Both the position numbers and the translations under genes were made by a program. Below, one piece after another: positions 33,804 to 43,808 of a stretch of DNA of 64,000 nt. The notes below the pieces were generated by a model. That model saw nothing but the letters and a program-made list of their open reading frames with translations, did no database searches and was not told the origin of the DNA. The DNA is from Afipia clevelandensis ATCC 49720 (GTDB taxonomy: Bacteria; Pseudomonadota; Alphaproteobacteria; Rhizobiales; Xanthobacteraceae). The DNA is taken from NCBI RefSeq assembly GCF_000336555.1, contig NZ_KB375281.1, forward strand, positions 124,001 through 188,000, read 5' to 3'. Position 1 is the first letter of the stretch, and each line of letters begins with the position of its first letter.

Positions 33804-36800
33804 CTATTCGGCGGCGTCCTTCAGCGCATGCGGCGCATGGCCGGCGGCCACAAGTTCGATCGAACTTGCGCCATGCTGGGCCAGCGGCTTGTTGCCGGTC
33901 ACCGCGCGCAGGAGCACGTAGAACACCGGTGTGAAGAAGATGCCGAACGCGGTGACGCCAATCATGCCGGAGAACACCGCGATGCCCATGGCGTGACGCA
34001 TCTCCGCGCCCGCGCCGACCGATGTCACAAGCGGCACCACGCCCATGATGAAGGCGATCGACGTCATCAGGATCGGCCGCAGCCGCAGGCGGCTGGCCTC
34101 GATGGCCGCCGCGATTGGCGAGCGTCCGGCAAACTCAAGTTCGCGTGCGAACTCCACGATCAAAATCGCGTTCTTCGCCGACAACCCCACCAGAACGAAC
34201 AGGCCGATCTGGGTGAAGATGTTGTTGTCGTTGCCGGTGATCCAGACGCCGAACATCGCAGCGAGCAGCGACATCGGCACGATCATGATGATCGCCAGCG
34301 GCAGCATCAGGCTTTCGTACTGCGCGGCCAGGACCAGGAACACCAGCAGCATCACGATCGGGAAGACATAGAGCGACGTGTTGCCTGCGATGATCTCCTG
34401 ATAGGTCAGATCGGTCCATTCGAAGCCGATGCCCTTGGGCAGCGTCTCGCTGGCAATGCGCGCGACCGCGGCCTGCGCCTGGCCGGTTGAGTAGCCCGGT
34501 GCGTTGTTGCCGTTGATATCCGCCGCGAGGAAGCCGTTATAGCGCATCGCGCTTTCCGGTCCGGCGGTCGATTTCAGCTTCAGCAGCACCGACAGCGGGA
34601 TCATCTCGCCGGTGGTGGAACGCACCTTCAATTGGCCGACATCCTCCGGCCGTGCGCGGAACTTGCCGTCCGCCTGCACGCGCACGGAATAGACGCGGCC
34701 GAATTTGTTGAAGTCGTTGACGTAGTACGAGCCGAGGTAGACCTGCAGCGTCTCGAAGATGCTGGTGATCGGCACGTTAAGCTGACGCGCGCGGGTGCGG
34801 TCGATATCCGCGTAGAGCTGCGGGACGTCCACCTTGTAGCTCGAGAACAGTCCGGTCAGTTCAGGCGCCTGCATCGCCTTGGCGAGGAAGGCCTTCTTGG
34901 CCTCATCCAATGCTTCATAACCCAGCCCCACCTGATCTTCGAGCTGGAGCTTGAAGCCGCCCGTGGTGCCGAGGCCGTCCACCGGCGGCGGCGGCAGCAT
35001 GGCGACGAAGGCGTCCTGAATGACGGTGTACTTCTTGTTCAACTCCGCCGCAATGGCATTGGCACTGAGGGACGGGTCCTTGCGCTCGCCGAACGGCTTG
35101 AGTGTCGAGAACACGATGCCGGCGCTCGACGAATTGGTGAAGCCGTTGATCGACAGGCCTGGAAACGCCACGGCGCTCTCGACGCCGGGCTGCTTCATGG
35201 CGATCTCGGACATCCGGCGCATCACGTCTTCCGTGCGGTCGAGCGTGGCGCCTTCCTGAAGCTGGGCGAAGCCGATCAGGTACTGTTTGTCCTGCAGCGG
35301 CACGAAGCCGCCGGGGACGACGCGGAACAGCACCGCTGTGACGCCGATCAGGACCAGATAGACGCCCATGATGGCCGCCTTGCGGGAGATCACGCGCTTG
35401 ACGCCGCCGCTGTAGGAGTCCGATGCCTTCTGAAACACATTGTTGAATCGGCGGAAGAAGCCGCCGAGCACCTTGTCCATGCCGCGGCTGAGGGCGTCCT
35501 TCGGCTGATCGTGCCCCCTGAGCAGAAGCGCTGCGAGCGCGGGCGACAGCGTCAGCGAGTTGATCGCCGAGATCACCGTCGAGATCGCGATGGTCATGGC
35601 GAACTGCTTGTAGAACTGGCCGGTCAGGCCGCTGATGAAACCGAGCGGCACGAACACCGCCACCAGCACGAGGGCGATGGCGATGATCGGCCCCGATACT
35701 TCGTTCATGGCGCGGTAGGTTGCATCGCGCGGCGACAGGCCTTCCTCGATGTTGCGCTCGACATTTTCCACGACGACGATGGCGTCGTCGACGACGATGC
35801 CGATGGCGAGAACGAGGCCGAACAGACTGAGGGCGTTGATGGAATAGCCGAACAGCAGCAGCACCGCGAAGGTGCCGATGATCGAGACCGGCACCGAGAT
35901 CAGCGGAATGATCGACGCGCGCCACGTCTGCAGAAACAGGATGACCACCAGCACCACCAGCGCGATGGCTTCCAGCAGAGTGTGGATCACGGCTTCAATG
36001 GAGGCGCGGATGAATCGCGTCGGATCGTAGGCGATCCGGTAATCGACGCCCTCCGGCATGTTCGCCTTGATTTGCTTCATCGTGGCGTGGACTTCGTCGG
36101 CGATGGCGAGCGCATTGGCGCCGGGCGACTGGAAGATGCCGATGCCGACGGCGGACTTGTTGTCGATCTGCGAGCGCAGCGCATATTCGGACGCGCCAAG
36201 CTCGATGCGGGCGACGTCGCGCAGACGGGTGATTTCGCCGTTCGGTCCGGTCTTGATGACGATATCGCCGAATTCCTGCTCGTTCCTCAGGCGACCCTGG
36301 GCGTTGAGCGGCATCTGCAGGGTGATATCGGCGGAGTTCGGTGCGCCGCCGACGGTGCCCGCGGCAGCTTCAACGTTCTGCGCCTGAATTTCGCGGGTGA
36401 TGTCGCCGGGCGACAGGCCAATCTCCGCGACCTTCTGCGGATCGAGCCAGACGCGCATGGCGTAATCGCCGGCGCCCCAGATCTGCACCTGACCGACGCC
36501 GCGGATGCGGGCGAGACGGTCCTTCACATTCAGCACACCGAAATTGCGCAGGTAGGTCGTGTCATAACGGTCATTCGGCGACAGCAGATGCACCACCAGC
36601 GTGATGTTCGGCGAACTCTTCACCGTAGTGATGCCGAGCTGGCGCGTCACCGCGGGCAGGCGGGACTCCGCCTGCGAGACTCGGTTTTGCACCATCTGCT
36701 GCGCGAGATCGGGATTGGTGCCGAGGCGGAAGGTGACGTTGAGAGTCAGAACGCCGTCGGTGGTCGCCTGGCTGTTCATATAGAGCATGTTCTCGACGCC

Positions 36801-37016
36801 GTTGATCTGCTCTTCAAGCGGCGTCGCGACGGACTCGATAATGACTTTCGGATTGGCGCCTGGATAAAGCGCGCGCACGGTCACGATCGGCGGCGCGACT
36901 TCCGGATATTCGGAGATCGGCAGCGCAGGGAGGGAGAGCAGGCCCGCGAGCAGGATCAGCGCCGAGAGCACACCGGCGAAAATCGGCCGGTCGATGAAAA
37001 ATCGCGAGATATTCAT
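33804..37016 (-). CDS. RND multidrug efflux transporter, inner-membrane pump (AcrB/MexF-like)
   Basis: Proton-driven drug exporter of 1070 residues, normal for HAE1 pumps. It begins MNISRFFIDRPIFAGVLSAL and has YPEVAPP and two large periplasmic loops. The TM4 proton-relay motif is visible as LVLAIGIVVDDAIVVVENVE, along with SGLTGQFYKQFAMTIAISTV. The C-terminal half has FTQIGLFVLVGLSAKNAILI and SIAFIMGVVPLV. The ATG at 37016 was chosen; earlier in-frame starts fall in repeat copy 3. Downstream partner of the adaptor gene at 37143. No outer-membrane factor gene is adjacent. Confidence 0.95.
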   Translation of the reverse strand: MNISRFFIDRPIFAGVLSALILLAGLLSLPALPISEYPEVAPPIVTVRALYPGANPKVIIESVATPLEEQINGVENMLYMNSQATTDGVLTLNVTFRLGTNPDLAQQMVQNRVSQAESRLPAVTRQLGITTVKSSPNITLVVHLLSPNDRYDTTYLRNFGVLNVKDRLARIRGVGQVQIWGAGDYAMRVWLDPQKVAEIGLSPGDITREIQAQNVEAAAGTVGGAPNSADITLQMPLNAQGRLRNEQEFGDIVIKTGPNGEITRLRDVARIELGASEYALRSQIDNKSAVGIGIFQSPGANALAIADEVHATMKQIKANMPEGVDYRIAYDPTRFIRASIEAVIHTLLEAIALVVLVVILFLQTWRASIIPLISVPVSIIGTFAVLLLFGYSINALSLFGLVLAIGIVVDDAIVVVENVERNIEEGLSPRDATYRAMNEVSGPIIAIALVLVAVFVPLGFISGLTGQFYKQFAMTIAISTVISAINSLTLSPALAALLLRGHDQPKDALSRGMDKVLGGFFRRFNNVFQKASDSYSGGVKRVISRKAAIMGVYLVLIGVTAVLFRVVPGGFVPLQDKQYLIGFAQLQEGATLDRTEDVMRRMSEIAMKQPGVESAVAFPGLSINGFTNSSSAGIVFSTLKPFGERKDPSLSANAIAAELNKKYTVIQDAFVAMLPPPPVDGLGTTGGFKLQLEDQVGLGYEALDEAKKAFLAKAMQAPELTGLFSSYKVDVPQLYADIDRTRARQLNVPITSIFETLQVYLGSYYVNDFNKFGRVYSVRVQADGKFRARPEDVGQLKVRSTTGEMIPLSVLLKLKSTAGPESAMRYNGFLAADINGNNAPGYSTGQAQAAVARIASETLPKGIGFEWTDLTYQEIIAGNTSLYVFPIVMLLVFLVLAAQYESLMLPLAIIMIVPMSLLAAMFGVWITGNDNNIFTQIGLFVLVGLSAKNAILIVEFARELEFAGRSPIAAAIEASRLRLRPILMTSIAFIMGVVPLVTSVGAGAEMRHAMGIAVFSGMIGVTAFGIFFTPVFYVLLRAVTGNKPLAQHGASSIELVAAGHAPHALKDAAE

Positions 37017-37061
37017 GACGTTGTTTCTTTTGTCTTGTCGTGTTGCGGCGATATCCGCATT

Positions 37062-37139
37062 CGCCATTGCGAGGAGCGAAGCGACGGAGCAATCCATAAT
37101 TCTTTAAGAATGGATTGCTTCGCTTCGCTCGCAATGACG
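37062..37139. repeat. dispersed inverted repeat, copy 3 (CATTGCGAG family), inside the RND operon
   Basis: CCATTGCGAGGAGCGAAGCG and CGCTTCGCTCGCAATGACG with inner arms GCAATCCAT / ATGGATTGC. It fills the 126-base gap between adaptor and pump genes, the only clear copy within what should be an operon. Confidence 0.85.
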
Positions 37140-37142
37140 TGT

Positions 37143-38324
37143 TCAGTTCGCGTCCATCGCGATCACTTCCGGTGCAACGGGCGCGCCGGGACGGATGCGC
37201 TGCAGGCCCTTGACCACGATCTGCTCGCCGGGCTTCAGGCCCGACGTCACGACGCGCAGGCCATCCACGGCGACACCAAGGGAGACTTCCCGGTATTCCG
37301 CCTTGTTCTCCTTGTTCACCACCATCACGTATTTCTTGTTCTGGTCGGTGCCGACGGCGCGTTCGTTGATCATCATGGCGCGCTCGGTCTTGGGCTGGCC
37401 CATCTGCAGGCGGACGAACTGTCCGGGGATCAGGCGGCCATCCTTGTTGTCGAAGATGGCGCGAACGCGCACCGTGCCGGTGCGCGCGTCGACCTGATTG
37501 TCGATCAACTGCATGTGGCCTTCGAGCGGCAGGCCGTTGCTGGTCGCGGTACCCATGCGGACGGGAATGCGGCCGGTCTTCGATGCGGAGGCGTCGTCGC
37601 CGAGCGCATTCAGGGCGCGCAGGACGATCTGTTCGTCGGCATTGAAGCTGGCATAGATCGGCGAGGTCGAGACGATGGTGGTCAGCAGCGGCGAACCGGG
37701 ACCCGCGGCGATCAGGTTGCCGACGGTGATCTCGCGCTTGCCGACGCGGCCGCTCACCGGCGCGCGAACTTCGGTGTAGCTGAGGTTGAGCTGCGCGGTC
37801 TTGAGGGTGGCTTGCGCCGCCTTCAGGTTCGCTTCGGCTTCGCGATAGGCATTGATGCGGTTGTCCTGATCGCGCTGGGAGATGGTGTTGGAGCCGGTCA
37901 GTTGCTGCCCGCGCTCGAAGTCGCTCTTGGTGAAGACGAGGCGTGCCTGCGCGGCAGCGACCTGCGCATCGGCGCGGGCGACTTCGGCGGCATAGAGCGC
38001 CGGGTCGATCACGACAAGAATGTCGTCCTTCTGGACCATTGCGCCTTCACGAAAACGGATTTCCTGGATGGCGCCCGCAACACGGGAGCGGACCTCGACC
38101 TGTTCGATGGCCTCCAGGCGGCCGGAGAATTCATCCCAGATGGCGGCTTCGCGTTCCGCGACCTTGGCGACGGACACCGGCGTTGCGACCGGGACCGCAG
38201 CCGCCGCGGAATCGGCCCTGGCGCGGTCGTTGGCGGTGAAAAAGACCAAACCGCCGGCGGTGGCCAGGATCGCCAGGCCAACGCCGGCGCCGATCAAACC
38301 GGTTCTTTTCGAGAGACTTGTCAT
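37143..38324 (-). CDS. RND efflux periplasmic adaptor (membrane fusion protein)
   Basis: HlyD/AcrA-type adaptor of 393 residues. The N-terminal membrane anchor is GLIGAGVGLAILATAGGLVF. The barrel-sandwich half IEQVEVRSRVAGAIQEIRF comes next, then an alpha-hairpin rich in Ala/Gln (about 100-170), RAPVSGRVGKREITVGNLI and the C-terminal GLKPGEQIVVKGLQRIRPG. ATG 38324 follows TGGGGCACGTA; ATG 38336 is equally possible. First gene of the efflux operon, divergent from tetR-type gene 38552. Confidence 0.92.
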   Translation of the reverse strand: MTSLSKRTGLIGAGVGLAILATAGGLVFFTANDRARADSAAAAVPVATPVSVAKVAEREAAIWDEFSGRLEAIEQVEVRSRVAGAIQEIRFREGAMVQKDDILVVIDPALYAAEVARADAQVAAAQARLVFTKSDFERGQQLTGSNTISQRDQDNRINAYREAEANLKAAQATLKTAQLNLSYTEVRAPVSGRVGKREITVGNLIAAGPGSPLLTTIVSTSPIYASFNADEQIVLRALNALGDDASASKTGRIPVRMGTATSNGLPLEGHMQLIDNQVDARTGTVRVRAIFDNKDGRLIPGQFVRLQMGQPKTERAMMINERAVGTDQNKKYVMVVNKENKAEYREVSLGVAVDGLRVVTSGLKPGEQIVVKGLQRIRPGAPVAPEVIAMDAN

Positions 38325-38551
38325 TACGTGCCCCATTTTCTTCTCGCGTTCGCGCCGGGCGCAAACTGCAGTTTTTTCAATGCGTTGTAGAAATGGGTCA
38401 GCAGGAGAAGAGAACAAAGTTTCCGGCTCGTCCCGCGTCGCAGTCTTTTATTGCTGCGCCGCAACTATAACGCCCGGTATAAATGGGACTTGGACTTTCG
38501 CCGTCAAGGGACATATCTAACGAAAGGTACAAAATCAGAAAGGTTCTTACC

Positions 38552-39151
38552 GTGGCTATCGGACGACCCCGGGAATTCGATCTCGACCAGGCTCTTGAAA
38601 ACGCCCTGCACGTTTTCTGGGAGAAGGGATACGAGGGCGCGTCCATGGCGGATCTGACCGAGGCCATGGGGATCACCAAGCCGTCGCTCTATGCCGCGTT
38701 CGGCAACAAGGAAGAGCTTTTCCGCAAGGCGCTCGATTCCTATGTCGATGGCCCGGCCGGTTACACCAAACGCGCGCTGCTGCTGCCGACGGCGCGGGCC
38801 GTTGTCGAAAACCTGCTCTACAGCGAAGTGGACGCGGTGACCGATCCTGAATGCCCGGCGGGGTGCCTGTCGATCAATGGTGCATTGACCGGCGGTGACG
38901 CGGCGGAATCCATCAAGGAAGAGCTCCGCGTGCGCCGCAGCCAGTTCGAGAGCGATCTGCGCGCGCGGTTCGAGCGCGCGAAATCCGAAGGCGATCTGCC
39001 GGACGCGGCGGACGCCACCGCGTTGGCGCGCTACATCGCGACGATTTCGCAAGGCCTTGCGGTGCAGGCCGTAGGCGGTGCCACGCGGGAAGATCTGAAG
39101 CAAACCGTTGAAATGGTCTTGATGACCTGGCCGCCGGTGGTCAGGGGGTAG
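38552..39151 (+). CDS. TetR-family transcriptional regulator of the RND pump
   Basis: Regulator of 199 residues. The N-terminal HTH is FDLDQALENALHVFWEKGYE, then SMADLTEAMGITKPSLYAAF and GNKEELFRKAL. The ligand domain holds PECPAGCLSINGA, a Cys pair often seen in this subgroup. The GTG at 38552 after GAAAGGTTC was chosen because it gives the usual AIGRPREF start. It is divergent from the adaptor gene, so it is probably a repressor of the pump and of itself. Its 3' end overlaps that of the CitE-like gene by 11 bases. Confidence 0.9.
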   Translation: MAIGRPREFDLDQALENALHVFWEKGYEGASMADLTEAMGITKPSLYAAFGNKEELFRKALDSYVDGPAGYTKRALLLPTARAVVENLLYSEVDAVTDPECPAGCLSINGALTGGDAAESIKEELRVRRSQFESDLRARFERAKSEGDLPDAADATALARYIATISQGLAVQAVGGATREDLKQTVEMVLMTWPPVVRG

Positions 39152-39962
39152 CACCCGCGGCGTCGCAGGCTTTTGCCGCAGCGAGAATGCGCTGCGCGCG
39201 CAGGCGCACCGGCGCGTCCACCATCATGCCGTCCACCGACACCGCGCCGTCGCCGGAATTCGCGATTTTCGTCGCCCATTCGACGTCCCTTTGCGAAGGG
39301 CGGAAACCGGCCAGCGTCGGTGCGATCTGTTTCGGATGAATGCAGAGTTTTCCGCCGAAGCCCATCGCCGCCGCATAACGCGCATCGTCTTCCACCAGCG
39401 CCGGATCGTCGAATGAGGGCGTGACGCCTTCGAGTGGCGCGGGCAGTTGCGCCAGCCGTGACGCCAGTACGATTTCGGCGCGCGCCATCAACAGCGCATC
39501 GCGATCCATACCGCAGCCGAGATCGGCGCTGAAGTCGATATAGCCGAACGCCAGCCGGTCCGAATGCGCAGCGACCTCGCGCACGCCGGCGACGCCGTGG
39601 GCCGACTCGATCAGCGAGATCACCGGCATGTCGCCCAGCACCGCGCGCACGCTCTCGAGATGTCCGGCGGTTTCCGCCTTCGGAAGCATGATCCCCGCGA
39701 TGCCAAGGCCTTTCATCGCGACCACGTCGGCTTCATGCCAGCGCGTGCCGAACGCATTGACCCGGACAATGGCGTTCGGGGGCAGGGCTGCGGTCTTCAG
39801 CGTCTCGCGCGCGGCGTCCTTTTCATTGGCGGCAACCGCATCCTCAAGATCGATGATGATGCCGTCCGCGCCGGAGGACGCCGCCTTGAAATACCGGTCG
39901 GGCCGGGTGGCCGGAACGAACAGGGGCGCAAGGAAGCTGATGCGCTCGCGGGAATTCATCAT
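39141..39962 (-). CDS. HpcH/HpaI aldolase / CitE-like CoA ester lyase
   Basis: TIM-barrel lyase of 273 residues, related to citrate lyase beta and malyl/citramalyl-CoA lyases. PLFVPATRPDRYFKAASSGA, GIIIDLEDAV (metal-binding Glu-Asp), RVNAFGT (substrate Arg), PVISLIESAHGV (metal Glu), FGYIDFSADLG (metal Asp) and CIHPKQI are all present. It cleaves a CoA ester into a keto acid and acyl-CoA; which one is unknown. It is convergent with the TetR gene (11-base overlap) and 62 bases upstream of the FAD-protein gene end, in the same direction. Confidence 0.9.
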   Translation of the reverse strand: MMNSRERISFLAPLFVPATRPDRYFKAASSGADGIIIDLEDAVAANEKDAARETLKTAALPPNAIVRVNAFGTRWHEADVVAMKGLGIAGIMLPKAETAGHLESVRAVLGDMPVISLIESAHGVAGVREVAAHSDRLAFGYIDFSADLGCGMDRDALLMARAEIVLASRLAQLPAPLEGVTPSFDDPALVEDDARYAAAMGFGGKLCIHPKQIAPTLAGFRPSQRDVEWATKIANSGDGAVSVDGMMVDAPVRLRAQRILAAAKACDAAGATP

Positions 39963-40024
39963 GAGGCTCTCCGGCTGATCCCGTATCCGGCGTTGCCTGG
40001 AGGTGGGATGACTGATGTTTTGTT

Positions 40025-41515
40025 TTAATCTTGGACAGGATGCGGAGGCAACCGGGATGCGTGGATATCCATGCGTGCCAAAGTTTCCGCGATGTTGCGG
40101 GCATGGCGCGCCAGATCCGGCGCACCCATCAGTTCGCCAAACGTCCCGCGCGCCAGCGGGCCTGCGACAAAGAGTGTGTCGGCGGCGCGGTCATCGCGGA
40201 CGATCGCACGGCCCTGCAGATCGACATCGATGCCAAGACCCAGCGGATCGGGCCGAGCGAGTCCATCGTCGCTCATCTGGCCAAGGAGCGGATTGCTGCT
40301 GAATACTGTTCCATGGGCCGGGCCCGTGGCAAGAACGATAGTGTCGAACGTTGCCGGCTCCCAGGTCTGGCTGCGCCGTGCGCGGAGTTCGACCGACAGC
40401 ACCTTGCCTTGGTGCATGCTTGCGCGGACCGAGGCCGCCCGAATTGTCAGCGAGCCTTCATTGATCCGGCGCACGATCACGGCGTCGACCTGTGGGGCGA
40501 TACGGAAGCGATAGGTGTCCCAGAACGGGCGCAGATGCCGGATCAGCCGGGCACGTTCATTCAATGGCAGTGCGCGCCAGATTTCAAAGCCTTGCAGGCG
40601 CAATTGATCGAGTACCGGATGCCATGACTGTCCCTCGCGTGCAGCCTCTGCGATGGCGCGTCGGACATGGCGCAGCAGCGCGAGCGTGGTGTCTGAAGGA
40701 CTGCTCGCGAAATCGCCGAAGACGTCGCTGAACTGCGTGGCATGAGTCTGCGAGCGCAGGCCGCGCCGCGAGATCGCAGTGACATGTCCACGATGTCCTT
40801 GACGGTCGAGCGATGCGACAATATCGGCCATGGTCAGGCCGGTTCCGACAATCAGGACGCGATCATCGGGCGCGATGCTGCTCAAGACATCCCGCTGCCA
40901 CGGATCGACAATGAATCGGGGATTGTTGCGCAGTTCTGCGAGCGATGACGGCACCTCCGGCGGCGTATGGCATACCGCCAGCACCAAGGCATCGGCGTGA
41001 ATCTCTTCGCCGTCGTCACAGACAACGCGGTGTCCGCATTGATTCGGGATGACCGCGCGCGCCTTTGCCTGCTTGTGCGTGACGGCACCGCCGAGTTGCC
41101 CGACATGCGCAATGACATAGTCGCCGAACGCTTTGCGCGTCGGGAACAGGTGAACACCTGCAATCACCGAAGCCGGATCGCGCGCGGGATATCCCGACGC
41201 GATCAGCCATTGTTCGAAATGACCTTCCTCGTCGAAATCGAGATTCATTTTCAGCGCAGGCACATTGATCCGATGCGCCGGATCGCTGCTGTCATAGGCC
41301 AGGCCACGGCCGATCTCGTCACGAGGCTCAACAATCACAATTTCATGGCGATGCGGTGCTGTGCGGTGAAGATGCCATGCCAGTACGGCGCCGGAGAATC
41401 CGCCGCCGACAATCACAATGCGGGGGCGAGGATTGCCACCATTCAAAGACTGGCCGTGTCCGCTCATGGCTGCATCAAAGCCGGATGATATCGCCGCCGT
41501 CCAGTCCTCAAACAT
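40025..41515 (-). CDS. FAD/NAD(P)-binding oxidoreductase (NAD_binding_9 type)
   Basis: Flavoprotein of about 496 residues. It has an N-terminal Rossmann motif RIVIVGGGFSGAVLAWHLHR, then EPRDEIGRGLAYDSSDPAHR and NVPALKMNLDF typical of the FAD-NAD(P)-binding family PF13454. A second nucleotide site is DRVLIVGTGLTMADIVASL, and near the end comes DTLFVAGPLARGTFGELMGA. The role is unknown. Start uncertain: ATG 41515 (used) or ATG 41467, neither with a clear Shine-Dalgarno; longer frames would overlap hemC. Divergent from hemC and upstream of the CitE-like lyase. Confidence 0.85.
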   Translation of the reverse strand: MFEDWTAAISSGFDAAMSGHGQSLNGGNPRPRIVIVGGGFSGAVLAWHLHRTAPHRHEIVIVEPRDEIGRGLAYDSSDPAHRINVPALKMNLDFDEEGHFEQWLIASGYPARDPASVIAGVHLFPTRKAFGDYVIAHVGQLGGAVTHKQAKARAVIPNQCGHRVVCDDGEEIHADALVLAVCHTPPEVPSSLAELRNNPRFIVDPWQRDVLSSIAPDDRVLIVGTGLTMADIVASLDRQGHRGHVTAISRRGLRSQTHATQFSDVFGDFASSPSDTTLALLRHVRRAIAEAAREGQSWHPVLDQLRLQGFEIWRALPLNERARLIRHLRPFWDTYRFRIAPQVDAVIVRRINEGSLTIRAASVRASMHQGKVLSVELRARRSQTWEPATFDTIVLATGPAHGTVFSSNPLLGQMSDDGLARPDPLGLGIDVDLQGRAIVRDDRAADTLFVAGPLARGTFGELMGAPDLARHARNIAETLARMDIHASRLPPHPVQD

Positions 41516-41612
41516 TGCGGCGGTCGTTTTTATCCCCAATGCGTTTGCATTCGGGGGACCGCTCGCCGTATGTTGCGCCCGAACGGGCGTGATTTTATCG
41601 GGTGGAGCAGAC

Positions 41613-42596
41613 GTGGCCGCAATTTCCCTGCGTATCGGAACGCGCAAAAGCAAGATGGCGCTGGCGCAAACCGAGGAAATCGCCCGTCGGCTGGAGGCCG
41701 CTGCGCCTGATCTGAAAGTCGAGATCGTCAAGTTCGAGACACGCGGCGACACCGACCAGACCGGCCTGCTGCTGCCCCATGGCGGCAAGGGCGGCGCCTT
41801 CGTCGCCGAAATCCGTGAGGCGGTGATCGCCGGAAAACTTCATGCCGCGATGCATTCGCTGAAGGACATGCCGGGTAACGAGGACACGCCGGGCCTTGTG
41901 ATCGGCGCGACACTCGCGCGCGATCCGCCGACCGACGCGCTGGTGCTGCGCGCGGGCGTGACCTTCGAGGATCTAAAGCGTACCAGGGGCAAAGGCTTCA
42001 AGATCGGCACCAACGCCGTGCGGCGCGCCGCTTACGTGCGGCGGCTGTTTCCCGAGATTGAGGTCATCCATTTTCGTGGCGCCGCCGATACGCGCGTGCG
42101 CAAACTCGACAACGGCGAGATGCAGAAACTGGCGGATGGCGGCGAGGTCGGTCCCGCCGATGCGCTGATCATGGCGCGGTCGGGATTGGAGCGCGTCGGG
42201 CTCGCGGACCGCATCGCGCACGAGTTTGCTGCGCTGGAGATGCTGCCCGCAGCCGGGCAGGGCATTGTCGCGGTCGAGTGCGCGGCTAACGACTGGCATA
42301 CGCGGCAATATCTGGCGCTGATCGACGATCCTGTCGCGCATCTTTGCGCCGATGCCGAGCGCGAGGTGCTGTGGGTGCTGAACGGCCACTGCAATTCGCC
42401 GATTGCCGGATATTCCACCATTGATGGGCGCGAGATGACGTTGACCGCGTCGGTGCTCGATCTTGAAGGCGACCGCTTGCTGGAGGCCACTCGCCGCGGA
42501 CCGGCCGACAAGCCGCGCGAGCTTGGCCGCGCGGTGGCTTTCGACCTGTTGGCGCAAGGGGCCGCTGCGATCATCGAGACATCAAGGCCGGAGTAA
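41613..42596 (+). CDS. hemC: hydroxymethylbilane synthase (porphobilinogen deaminase)
   Basis: Haem biosynthesis enzyme of 327 residues that joins four porphobilinogen units. LRIGTRKSKMALAQTEEI, the active-site Asp in HAAMHSLKDMPG, RRAAYVRRLFPEIEVIHFRG and AAGQGIVAVEC are diagnostic. The dipyrromethane cofactor attaches to Cys in LNGHCNSPIAGY. The GTG at 41613 is used because GGAG lies 5 bases before it. Convergent with hemE across repeat copy 4. Confidence 0.96.
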   Translation: MAAISLRIGTRKSKMALAQTEEIARRLEAAAPDLKVEIVKFETRGDTDQTGLLLPHGGKGGAFVAEIREAVIAGKLHAAMHSLKDMPGNEDTPGLVIGATLARDPPTDALVLRAGVTFEDLKRTRGKGFKIGTNAVRRAAYVRRLFPEIEVIHFRGAADTRVRKLDNGEMQKLADGGEVGPADALIMARSGLERVGLADRIAHEFAALEMLPAAGQGIVAVECAANDWHTRQYLALIDDPVAHLCADAEREVLWVLNGHCNSPIAGYSTIDGREMTLTASVLDLEGDRLLEATRRGPADKPRELGRAVAFDLLAQGAAAIIETSRPE

Positions 42597-42603
42597 ATCC
42601 ATT

Positions 42604-42709
42604 CGTCATTGCGAGCGAAGCGAAGCATCTTTAAGAAAACTGGATTGCTTCGTCGCCATAGCGCGTCGAAGACGCGCGTAAACGCGCTAATGGCTCCTCG
42701 CAATGACGG
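42604..42709. repeat. dispersed inverted repeat, copy 4 (CATTGCGAG family)
   Basis: CGTCATTGCGAGCGAAGCG opens and CTCCTCGCAATGACG closes the element. The right half carries GCGCGTCGAAGACGCGC and TAAACGCGCTAATGG. It fills the gap between the convergent hemC and hemE stops. Confidence 0.85.
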
Positions 42710-42713
42710 GAAA

Positions 42714-43808
42714 CTAACTCTTATACGCCCGCACGCGCCTGAGCATCTGCTCCACATGCGCGATGGGTGTTTCCGGCTGGATACCGTGGCCGAGATTGAA
42801 GATGTAGCGTCCGCCGGCATAATTCGTCAGCGCGTCGTCGACAGCGCGGTCCAGGGCCGCGCCGCCTGCGATCAGCGCCAGCGGGTCGAGATTGCCCTGC
42901 ACGGCGACGCGATTTTGCACCCGCTCGCGGATCAATGACGGATCTGCTGTCCAGTCGATGCTGACGCCGTCGACAGCGGTCGCCTCCACATAAGAGGGAA
43001 GCTGCGCACCCGCGCCGCGCGGGAAGCCGATGATCTTTGCATGCGGCGCCTTTGCGCGGACGCCTTCGACGATGCGCCGCGTCGGTTCAACCGACCAGCG
43101 CTGGAATTCGCGCGGCGGCAGTACGCCCGCCCAGGTGTCGAAAATTTGCAGCGCGTCGGCACCGGCTTCGAGTTGTCCCAGCAGATATTGAACCGAATTC
43201 GCGACCAGCACGTCGATGATCTTTGCGAAAGCATCGGGTGCGCGATAGGCCAGCATCCGCGCGGGCGCCTGATCCGGCGTGCCTTGTCCTGCGACCATAT
43301 AGGTTGCGACCGTCCACGGCGCGCCGCAGAAGCCGATCAGCGCAATCTTCGGATCGAGCGCGCCGCGCACCCGGCGAAGCGCTTCATAGACCGGCTCGAG
43401 CTTGGTGAAGTCCGCAGCGCTGGCCAGCGTGTTGATCTTCTCCGGCGTGTCCAGCGGATCGAGCCGGGGGCCTTCGCCGGCCTCGAAACGCACCGCGCGT
43501 CCGAGGGCGTGCGGGATCACCAGGATGTCCGAAAAGATGATGGCGGCATCGAAGCCGAAGCGGCGGATCGGCTGCAGCGTCACCTCGGCCGCCCATTCGG
43601 GGTTGAAGCACAGGTCGAGAAAGCTGCCCGCCGTGGCGCGGAGCTCGCGATATTCCGGCAGGTAGCGGCCGGCCTGCCGCATCATCCAGACCGGCGGCAC
43701 GGCCTGCCGGCTTCCGGACAGGACTTCAAGAAAAGGCTTAACGGGCTGCGACTGGCTCAAGCGGAAATTCCGTTGCGGGGCGATGGAGTTATGGCCGCTC
43801 TGATACAC
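42714..43808 (-). CDS. hemE: uroporphyrinogen decarboxylase
   Basis: Converts uroporphyrinogen III to coproporphyrinogen [21 protein letters not shown] is the family signature with two substrate-binding Arg; [12 protein letters not shown] contains the catalytic Asp. [19 protein letters not shown] and [11 protein letters not shown] complete it. The start is uncertain: GTG 43808 has AAGGG 9 bases upstream and gives 364 residues; GTG 43829 gives 371; a TTG farther down gives the usual ~347. It lies in reverse orientation 117 bases from hemC. Confidence 0.95.
   Translation of the reverse strand: MYQSGHNSIAPQRNFRLSQSQPVKPFLEVLSGSRQAVPPVWMMRQAGRYLPEYRELRATAGSFLDLCFNPEWAAEVTLQPIRRFGFDAAIIFSDILVIPHALGRAVRFEAGEGPRLDPLDTPEKINTLASAADFTKLEPVYEALRRVRGALDPKIALIGFCGAPWTVATYMVAGQGTPDQAPARMLAYRAPDAFAKIIDVLVANSVQYLLGQLEAGADALQIFDTWAGVLPPREFQRWSVEPTRRIVEGVRAKAPHAKIIGFPRGAGAQLPSYVEATAVDGVSIDWTADPSLIRERVQNRVAVQGNLDPLALIAGGAALDRAVDDALTNYAGGRYIFNLGHGIQPETPIAHVEQMLRRVRAYKS

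Noticed and set aside
34632-38390. Very long open frame (1252 codons) on the plus strand
   Set aside because: It is exactly antisense to the RND pump and adaptor genes. Its translation is rich in Arg/His/Asp with no domain, as expected from a G+C-rich shadow frame.
38520-38550. Direct repeat GAAAGGTAC / GAAAGGTTC before the TetR gene
   Set aside because: Short, purine-rich and overlapping the ribosome-binding region; could not be told from chance.
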